Origin: Candidatus Omnitrophota bacterium
GTDB lineage: Bacteria; Omnitrophota; Koll11; Duberdicusellales; 4484-171
NCBI GenBank assembly: GCA_030692055.1
Contig: JAUYCY010000122.1
Location: forward strand, 1-6,891
Reading direction: 5' to 3'
DNA: 6,891 nt
In this document: positions 1 through 4,527 of the stretch, piece by piece
How the letters are laid out: each line of letters opens with the position of its first letter
Position numbering within the stretch: the stretch's first letter is position 1
Program-made: the position numbers and the translations under genes
Notes under the pieces: generated by a model
The model's database searches: none
What the model saw: only the letters and a program-made list of their open reading frames with translations
Told to the model about the DNA's origin: nothing

Positions 1-586
1 TTTGAACTTTTAACTGACAAGGAGCTAAACACAAGTTTAGTTCCTTGTAGAGGCAAGGTTTTTTAGGTAAGGTTCTACAGGTTCTGAAAGGAAAAACTTT
101 TCTTAAAAGCCGAAGGGCTTGCTTTAAAGAGCCAGCATCAACGAACGGCCCAATAGAAGCATAAGGCATAGGGCATAGGGCGAATGGCTTATTATTTTTG
201 CTATTCGCTTTTTGCTTTATGCTCTTTGCTTTTTGATGGGCAATAAATACCCTGGGAAAATCCTCTTTGGTGATATAGACGAAGCTATGGCTTTTGCCGT
301 CTTTCCAAATGCTGTTATATTTTGGCAGGTGTTGCTTAATGAGTTGGGCTTCAAGCAGTAAGGCCTCTATTTCAGAGTTTGTCTCAATAAAGCCAATTTT
401 ATTTGTTTGGGGTAGAAAAATACTATCTTTGAAAACTGGCTGATTGAAATGATTTTTCACCCTTTGCTTTATATTTATCGCTTTGCCAATATAAAGAAAA
501 TCAGCCCCTCTATTAAAGGAATAAATTCCCGTAGTATTTGGTAATTTATCAGGATTTTCTTTTTTGATGAATTTGAACTTGAGCAT
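1..586 (-). CDS. uvrC: UvrC excinuclease subunit C, N-terminal part (runs off left edge)
   Basis: UvrC makes the dual incisions around DNA lesions in nucleotide excision repair, after UvrA and UvrB have located the damage. The 195 visible residues begin with a GIY-YIG nuclease domain: GIY at 20-22, YIG at 32-34, conserved Arg42, catalytic Glu79 in LLLEAQLIK, and Asn91 in PKYN. The UvrC-specific continuation follows: FPR at 110-112, GPF at 147-149, FPFRTC at 165-170 and the cysteine-rich PCLYKELNLCLAPC at 177-190. These later motifs separate it from short stand-alone GIY-YIG proteins. The UvrB-binding and RNase H-like domains would lie beyond base 1. The ATG at 584-586 gives the normal N-terminus; no Shine-Dalgarno sequence or convincing promoter is seen before it. 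Odd: residues 118-143, between FPR and GPF, are encoded by a heptamer repeat and make this stretch roughly 17 residues longer than I would expect. Confidence 0.95.
   Translation of the reverse strand, partial: MLKFKFIKKENPDKLPNTTGIYSFNRGADFLYIGKAINIKQRVKNHFNQPVFKDSIFLPQTNKIGFIETNSEIEALLLEAQLIKQHLPKYNSIWKDGKSHSFVYITKEDFPRVFIAHQKAKSIKQKANSKNNKPFALCPMPYASIGPFVDAGSLKQALRLLRKVFPFRTCRTLPKKPCLYKELNLCLAPCQLKVQ
159..234. repeat. Degenerate heptamer array, inverted arms, inside uvrC
   Basis: On the plus strand four 7-bp units run from 159 to 186 (GCATAAG, then GCATAGG twice, then GCGAATG). A 13-bp spacer follows at 187-199, then five units at 200-234 that begin GCT (for example GCTATTC and GCTTTAT). 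The right arm is an imperfect reverse complement of the left, about 21 of 30 positions, so the tract could fold as a hairpin. It is translated on the minus strand as UvrC residues 118-143, a Lys/Ala/Ser-rich stretch followed by CPMPYA, unlike any UvrC motif. It lies between conserved blocks, and the reading frame is intact on both sides. Confidence 0.8.
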
Positions 587-623
587 TGTTATATTTTACC
601 ATTTTATCACGAAATATTTAAAA

Positions 624-709
624 CATTTAAAGTATCACAAAAAATATATCTGGGACAAGTTAGGACGATCGTCCTAACTTGTCCCAGATTATCATTGGCA
701 TTTAAAGTA
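624..709. repeat. 11-bp direct repeats flanking the palindrome
   Basis: CATTTAAAGTA occurs at 624-634 and again, identically, at 699-709. The two copies bracket the 42-bp palindrome, with 13 and 9 bases between. They could be a target-site duplication left by insertion of a short palindromic element of about 64 bp. The sequence is AT-rich, so chance is not excluded. The second copy runs into the A-run of the adjoining terminator. Confidence 0.45.
648..689. repeat. 42-bp perfect palindrome
   Basis: Every base from 648 to 668 pairs with 689 to 669. The arm reads ATCTGGGACAAGTTAGGAC and continues to a central CGATCG, with no unpaired loop. On the minus strand it is followed by ATATTTTTT (bases 639-647), so it could act as a second terminator for the small operon. 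On the plus strand no T-run follows. Perfect loopless symmetry over 42 bases is more than a terminator needs. It could also be a REP-like or miniature mobile element, or a binding site for a dimeric protein. The outermost symmetric bases are AT; the next pair outward (T and T) breaks the symmetry. Confidence 0.85.
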
Positions 710-751
710 AAAAAATCAGGGCCTGCTTGTTAAAATAATAACAGCAAGCCC
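709..751 (-). terminator. Rho-independent terminator of the small minus-strand operon
   Basis: Seven bases past the stop codon of the 130-residue gene, the minus strand forms a GC-ended stem between 739-751 and 719-732, with one mismatch, one bulge and a 6-base loop (733-738). Three bases further come seven consecutive T on the minus strand (A-run at 709-715). Position, stem and T-run fit intrinsic termination and would isolate the operon from uvrC. Confidence 0.75.
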
Positions 752-758
752 TTCGAGT

Positions 759-1151
759 TTACGCTATAACATTGGTCATAGCATTAGTTTTGTTTTTCAA
801 CTCTTTGACTTCTGCCTCTAACTCTTCTATCCTTTTTAACAAGTGAAGAGTGGTTTTAAACGGACTGAAAACGCCATCTATTCTGACGGGGCAGAATGTG
901 ATACCCTTATAAAATCCCCATTGGTTAGAGCGAAAGCATAATGTTGAACCATCGCTTAAAATAATATCCGTTCTGTTTTCTTTTGGCGTGCATTTTGATT
1001 CAAGACCATGAATATATATGCGAGATATTTTTGCGATTGTTTCGTTCCCGTCCAAATCAACATATTTTATTTCCGTCTCGAGCCACGGTGGATTGTCAGG
1101 CACTAAAGCCTTAAAGGGATCTGACATTTCCAGCAACTCTTTTTTAATCAT
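759..1151 (-). CDS. Hypothetical protein, 130 aa, C-terminal coiled coil
   Basis: I do not recognise this protein. It is predicted soluble, with no signal peptide or membrane span. Residues about 25-95 alternate hydrophobic and polar residues with several Gly and turn motifs (DLDGNET, LSDGST, QWGFYKG), suggesting a small beta-rich domain. Cysteines are at 54, 72 and 87. Residues about 101-121 (LHLLKRIEELEAEVKELKNK) form a heptad-like amphipathic helix, probably a coiled coil for oligomerisation. The start is well supported: AAGGAG lies six bases before the ATG. It is the second gene of an operon, 18 bases after the 46-residue membrane protein, and a terminator follows its stop. Tight pairing with a small membrane protein suggests a joint function, but none can be named. 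Its strong ribosome site contrasts with the flanking uvr genes, so the pair may be an insertion between them. Confidence 0.8.
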   Translation of the reverse strand: MIKKELLEMSDPFKALVPDNPPWLETEIKYVDLDGNETIAKISRIYIHGLESKCTPKENRTDIILSDGSTLCFRSNQWGFYKGITFCPVRIDGVFSPFKTTLHLLKRIEELEAEVKELKNKTNAMTNVIA

Positions 1152-1157
1152 TTTTTA

Positions 1158-1163
1158 CTCCTT
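1158..1163 (-). promoter_or_regulatory. Shine-Dalgarno site of the 130-aa gene
   Basis: On the minus strand AAGGAG sits six bases before the ATG at 1149-1151, inside the 18-base gap after the upstream stop codon. It fixes the start and supports the gene as real. Confidence 0.8.
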
Positions 1164-1169
1164 TCAAGG

Positions 1170-1310
1170 TTAATCTTTGGGGTCTTTGTTTGACCCTACG
1201 CAGACAATCGCCCAAGCGAAAAAAGCCACAAAAGACATAAGGCAGCCAAGACCTATCCAGCCCCATGGCAAACCTCGAATTGCTTCCCAGCAATTTTGCA
1301 GAAGATTCAT
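1170..1310 (-). CDS. Small single-span membrane protein, 46 aa
   Basis: An unrecognised short ORF. Residues 1-14 form a short N-terminal part with Glu9 and Arg12. Residues 15-39 are a long hydrophobic, Trp/Gly/Cys-rich segment (PWGWIGLGCLMSFVAFFAWA and onward), and the protein ends in a polar tail, SNKDPKD. This is one transmembrane helix. A Shine-Dalgarno core GGAGG lies 11 bases before the ATG. The TAA stop is 18 bases before the 130-residue gene and only seven bases before that gene's AAGGAG, a typical operon junction. The ORF is short, so coding status rests on the ribosome site, the operon spacing and the coherent hydrophobic profile. It could be a membrane anchor or partner for the downstream coiled-coil protein, or a small toxin-like peptide; neither is demonstrated. 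Confidence 0.68.
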   Translation of the reverse strand: MNLLQNCWEAIRGLPWGWIGLGCLMSFVAFFAWAIVCVGSNKDPKD

Positions 1311-1321
1311 TATTTATCTCG

Positions 1322-1326
1322 CCTCC
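1322..1326 (-). promoter_or_regulatory. Shine-Dalgarno site of the 46-aa gene
   Basis: On the minus strand the sequence reads AAGGGAGG, with GGAGG ending 11 bases before the ATG. The spacing is slightly long but usable. It is the main reason to accept this short ORF on the minus strand rather than the overlapping plus-strand frame. Confidence 0.6.
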
Positions 1327-1366
1327 CTTAATCTTAAATCGGTTTGCCCTTTAATGTTCTGCTTCC

Positions 1367-1395
1367 TTTGTACACCCGTTGCCCTTAAAAAGCAA
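1367..1395 (-). promoter_or_regulatory. Candidate promoter of the small minus-strand operon
   Basis: On the minus strand TTGCTT (1390-1395) is separated by 17 bases from TACAAA (1367-1372), a weak match to a sigma-70 type promoter. It would give a leader of about 50 bases before the 46-residue gene. In AT-rich DNA such matches are common, so this is only a candidate. Confidence 0.3.
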
Positions 1396-1431
1396 GGTTT
1401 TTTGTTGTTTTGGCGTGCTTAGTGCAAGGGC

Positions 1432-1460
1432 TTTTAATTTAAGTAAAAAAGGGGTATAAT
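1432..1460 (+). promoter_or_regulatory. Candidate promoter of uvrA
   Basis: A perfect -10 hexamer TATAAT lies at 1455-1460, 85 bases before the uvrA start. The region 17 bases upstream (TTTTAA, 1432-1437) is a poor -35. Transcription from here would carry the whole heptamer array at 1489-1544 in the leader RNA. No LexA-type or other operator could be identified. Confidence 0.4.
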
Positions 1461-1488
1461 AAGCAATTTTAAGCAAAACTTGAAATTG

Positions 1489-1544
1489 TAATTTTTAATT
1501 TTTAATGTTTAAAAATTAGAAATTAGAAATTAAAAATTAAAACC
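1489..1544. repeat. Heptamer array directly before uvrA
   Basis: Eight consecutive 7-bp units, each starting TA, fill these 56 bases without a gap: three T-rich units (TAATTTT twice, TAATGTT), then five A-rich units (for example TAGAAAT twice and TAAAAAT twice). T-rich and A-rich halves are mutually complementary (1493-1505 pairs with 1530-1542), so the leader RNA could fold into a weak AU hairpin. The array ends one base before the ATG and occupies the place where a Shine-Dalgarno sequence would be. Confidence 0.75.
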
Positions 1545-1545
1545 A

Positions 1546-4503
1546 ATGCCAAGCAAAAATAATCAGGACTATATTAAGATAAGGGGTGCGCGTGTTCATA
1601 ATTTAAGAAGCATTGACTTAGATATCCCCAAGAATAAGTTGGTGGTTGTTTGTGGTGTTTCAGGAAGTGGCAAGTCGTCGTTAGCCTTTGATACTTTGTA
1701 CGCTGAAGGGCAGAGAAGGTATGTTGAAAGTTTGTCCTCGTATGCGAGGCAGTTTTTAGGGGTGATGGAAAAGCCAGATGTTGATAAAATTGAAGGCATT
1801 TCACCGGCCATTGCAATTGACCAAAGAAAGTCAAATAATAACCCGAGAAGCACGGTTGGCACGATGACAGAAATTTATGATTATTTACGGGTTTTATTCG
1901 CTCGCATTGGCCAACCCTACTGCCCTCAATGTGGTAAGTTAGTTCAAAGCCAAACCATTGACCAAATTGTTAAACAAATTCTTAAATTACCAAAACAGAG
2001 TGAACTGTTAGTTTTAGGGCCAGCGATTAAAGATAAAAAAGGCGAGCATAAAGCAATAATAGATGAAATAAAAAGGGCTGGTTTTGTCAGGGTAAGAGTT
2101 GACGGCATTATCACGAGAGTTGAAGAAGCCGAAAACCAAGCGCTTGATGAAAAGAAAAAACATTCCATAGAGGTTGTTGTTGATAGATTAGTTTTAAACG
2201 GGGAGCTTGAGCGAAGCCGTTTAGTTGATTCAATAGAAACAGCTTTGAAGTTAGGCAAAGGCACAGTCATAATAAATTCTAAATCCGAATATCTAAATCC
2301 TAAACAAATTCAAAACCTGTCTGCCGACAGGCAAGATTCAAAATTCCAAGTTCAAAACGAAAACAAAAACAAAAAAATAAACGAACGGGATTTACTTTTT
2401 TCGGAGAAGTTTGCTTGTGAAGAGTGCGGGGTTTCAATGCCTGAAATAGAACCTCGACTTTTTTCTTTTAACTCACCCCAGGGCGCTTGCTCCGCTTGCC
2501 AGGGCTTGGGTAAAAAATTAGAGATCGACCCAGAACTTGTTATTCCTAATAAAAACCTAAGCTTAGCTGAAGGCGCTGTTTTCCCCTGGGCGCGAGCTTC
2601 ACATAAAGTGGGGCGACAAGGATGGTATTTTCGGATTTTAGAGGGCTTAGCTTCAAACAACGATTTTTCTTTAAACACCCCTGTTAAGGATTTGTCTAAA
2701 GAACAACTCGCCCTTGTCTTATATGGCGATAAGTTTGGTTTTGAGGGGGTTATTCCCAATTTAGAAAGAAGGTTTTGGCAAACTGAATCAGAGGGGGCAA
2801 GAGTTGAAATAAAAAAGTATATGCGAGAGAGGCAGTGTGAAGTTTGTTCAGGTAAGCGTTTGAAAAAAGAGGTCCTAGCTGTGAAAATCAAAAAAAAGTC
2901 AATAAATGATGTCGTTGGAATGCCTTTAAATAAGGCGAAAGATTTTTTTTCAAACTTAACCTCTTCAGTTTTAAACGATCGCACAAAACTGAAGAGTGAT
3001 GTGGCCCTCCCTTTATTAAAAGAAATTATAGAACGGCTCGGCTTTCTAATTGATGTCGGGGTTGATTATTTGACCCTATCTCGTGAAACTGAAACCCTTT
3101 CTGGCGGGGAAGAACAAAGGGCGCGACTGGCTACGCAAATTGGCTCAAAATTAACTGGCGTTTTATATATTTTAGATGAGCCCTCTGTGGGGCTTCATCA
3201 AAGAGATCAAGAGCGTTTAATCAAAACCCTAAAAGATCTGCGGGATGTTGGCAACACTGTCATTGTTGTTGAGCACGACCCCCAAACAATAGCCGGAGCT
3301 GATTGGGTCATAGAAATTGGCCCCAAGGCGGGCAAGCATGGAGGGAAGGTGGTCTTTACAGGCACGCCCAAGCAACTTTTAAAAGCAGATACTTTAACGG
3401 GGAAATACCTGTCTGTTAAAAATTCTAAATCCGAATATCTAAATCCTAAACAAATTCAAAATTCTAAATTTCAAATTCAAAACCAAGAAGCTAAAACAAA
3501 GCAAAAATTTCTTTTTATAAAGGGGGCAAGCGAGAATAATTTAAAAAATATTGATGTTAAAATTCCTTTAGGCAAGTTTGTTTGTGTAACGGGAGTGTCA
3601 GGAAGTGGGAAAAGTAGTTTAGTTAACGATATAATTGGTAAAACCCTTTTTCAAAAGTTTTATCGTTCTAAAGAAGAGCCGGGCAAGCACAAAAAAATTG
3701 AAGGTACAGAGTTTTTAGACAAAGTTGTTTTAGTTGATCAAAGCCCAATTGGCCGCACACCTCGAAGTAACCCAGCAACTTATACGGGGGCTTTTAATCA
3801 TATTCGGGCCTTGTTTAGTAACTTAAAAGAGGCCAGAATTAGGGGTTATAAGCAGGGCAGATTTAGTTTTAATGTAAAAGGGGGAAGGTGCGAGGCCTGT
3901 GAAGGCCAAGGGCAAAATAAAATTGAAATGTATTTTTTGCCCGATGTTTATATTAAGTGCCCCGAGTGTTCGGGTAAAAGATATAACCAAGAAACCCTTG
4001 AAGTAAAATACCAAAACAAGTCAATTGCTGATATTTTGGAAATGACAGTTGAAGATGGCTTGCAATTTTTTAAGCACATCTCTGCTGTTCAGGATAAATT
4101 AAAAACTTTAAACGAAGTTGGTTTGGGCTATCTTGAGCTTGGTCAATCTGCCCCTTCTTTATCAGGCGGTGAAGCCCAAAGAATAAAATTAGCGGCTGAA
4201 TTAAGCAAGAAGTCAACTGGCAAAACCTTATACATTTTAGATGAGCCAACAACAGGGCTCCACCCTTATGATATTGAAAAACTTTTATATGTTTTAAAAG
4301 AATTAGTTAATAAAGGCAATTCTGTTTTAACCATAGAGCACAACCTTGATTTTATTAAATCAGCTGATTGGTTAATTGACTTAGGCCCCGAAGGCGGAGA
4401 CAAAGGCGGAGAAGTGGTCGCGGTTGGTAGTCCGGAAGAGCTATTGCAAAATAAAAGGTCCTACACCGCTCAATTTTTAAATCAGGTATTGAATAACCGC
4501 TGA
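1546..4503 (+). CDS. uvrA: UvrA, excinuclease ABC subunit A (damage-sensing ATPase)
   Basis: UvrA is a dimeric ABC-type ATPase that scans DNA for bulky lesions and loads UvrB. All hallmarks are present in order: Walker A GVSGSGKSS at 37-45; a CPQC zinc pair at 126/129; the UvrB-binding/insertion region; zinc cysteines 291/294 and 315/318 around the PRLFSFNSPQGAC block; CxxC at 431/434; first signature LSGGEEQRARLA from 518; Walker B YILDEPSVGLHQRD from 541; second Walker A GVSGSGKSS from 683; the C-terminal zinc finger 782/785 and 805/808; second signature LSGGEAQRIKLA from 872; and Walker B YILDEPTTGLH from 896. It is a full-length two-ATPase protein. Odd: heptamer-repeat inserts add residues about 244-271 and 626-646; without these 49 residues it would be 936, near the usual 940. 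The ATG is the natural family start although no Shine-Dalgarno precedes it. Confidence 0.98.
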   Translation: MPSKNNQDYIKIRGARVHNLRSIDLDIPKNKLVVVCGVSGSGKSSLAFDTLYAEGQRRYVESLSSYARQFLGVMEKPDVDKIEGISPAIAIDQRKSNNNPRSTVGTMTEIYDYLRVLFARIGQPYCPQCGKLVQSQTIDQIVKQILKLPKQSELLVLGPAIKDKKGEHKAIIDEIKRAGFVRVRVDGIITRVEEAENQALDEKKKHSIEVVVDRLVLNGELERSRLVDSIETALKLGKGTVIINSKSEYLNPKQIQNLSADRQDSKFQVQNENKNKKINERDLLFSEKFACEECGVSMPEIEPRLFSFNSPQGACSACQGLGKKLEIDPELVIPNKNLSLAEGAVFPWARASHKVGRQGWYFRILEGLASNNDFSLNTPVKDLSKEQLALVLYGDKFGFEGVIPNLERRFWQTESEGARVEIKKYMRERQCEVCSGKRLKKEVLAVKIKKKSINDVVGMPLNKAKDFFSNLTSSVLNDRTKLKSDVALPLLKEIIERLGFLIDVGVDYLTLSRETETLSGGEEQRARLATQIGSKLTGVLYILDEPSVGLHQRDQERLIKTLKDLRDVGNTVIVVEHDPQTIAGADWVIEIGPKAGKHGGKVVFTGTPKQLLKADTLTGKYLSVKNSKSEYLNPKQIQNSKFQIQNQEAKTKQKFLFIKGASENNLKNIDVKIPLGKFVCVTGVSGSGKSSLVNDIIGKTLFQKFYRSKEEPGKHKKIEGTEFLDKVVLVDQSPIGRTPRSNPATYTGAFNHIRALFSNLKEARIRGYKQGRFSFNVKGGRCEACEGQGQNKIEMYFLPDVYIKCPECSGKRYNQETLEVKYQNKSIADILEMTVEDGLQFFKHISAVQDKLKTLNEVGLGYLELGQSAPSLSGGEAQRIKLAAELSKKSTGKTLYILDEPTTGLHPYDIEKLLYVLKELVNKGNSVLTIEHNLDFIKSADWLIDLGPEGGDKGGEVVAVGSPEELLQNKRSYTAQFLNQVLNNR
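2274..2357 (+). repeat. In-frame heptamer insertion 1 in uvrA
   Basis: Twelve heptamers' worth of sequence (84 bp, 28 codons). Units 1-6 (2274-2315, starting AAATTCT then AAATCCG) are identical to insertion 2. A 21-bp palindromic segment follows, then TTC-type units (TTCAAAA, TTCCAAG). It encodes NSKSEYLNPKQIQN and then LSADRQD-SKFQVQN. It lies in the loop between GKGTVII and the zinc block beginning FSEKFAC, where other UvrA proteins have only a short variable linker, so it is probably tolerated at the surface. Confidence 0.85.
2315..2335. repeat. Nested 21-bp palindromic insertion within repeat 1
   Basis: CCTGTC (2316-2321), a four-base loop TGCC and GACAGG (2326-2331) form a GC-rich hairpin inside an otherwise AT-rich repeat. 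Compared with insertion 2, exactly 21 bases are extra here, adding LSADRQD (residues 258-264). As 21 is three heptamers and seven codons, both the repeat register and the reading frame survive. Confidence 0.7.
3420..3482 (+). repeat. In-frame heptamer insertion 2 in uvrA
   Basis: Nine heptamers (63 bp, 21 codons). The first 42 bp (3420-3461) match insertion 1 exactly, in the same strand and frame, giving the same 14 residues NSKSEYLNPKQIQN. The last part (TTCTAAA, TTTCAAA, TTCAAAA) matches the end of insertion 1 at 20 of 23 bases. It sits in the linker between the two ATPase halves, after TGKYLSVK and before the FIKGASENNL block, a naturally variable stretch in UvrA. Confidence 0.85.
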
Positions 4504-4527
4504 ATAAGTGATATAGTCTAATGACAA

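Noticed and set aside
112..755. 12-base inverted match GCAAGCCCTTCG between uvrC (112-123) and the terminator flank (744-755)
   Set aside because: One copy codes for a normal UvrC segment, the other is at a terminator; there is no extension of the match and no sign of an element.
1381..1402. Plus-strand terminator before the uvrA promoter
   Set aside because: A T-run follows CCTT/AAGG, but the stem is only four pairs and no plus-strand gene ends upstream.
1177..1422. Plus-strand ORF of 81 codons
   Set aside because: It overlaps the 46-residue minus-strand gene in antisense, has no Shine-Dalgarno, and its product has no coherent domain. It also covers the leader and promoter region of the minus-strand operon.
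2352..2984. Minus-strand ORF of 210 codons inside uvrA, and the shorter antisense ORFs elsewhere in uvrA
   Set aside because: uvrA is unambiguous over this whole stretch. The antisense frames give Ser/Phe-rich sequence without family features and are shadows of its codon use.
3407..3415. ACCTGTCTG just before insertion 2, matching the nested palindrome in insertion 1
   Set aside because: It encodes the conserved UvrA YLS stretch and lacks the second half of the palindrome, so the nine-base match is probably chance.
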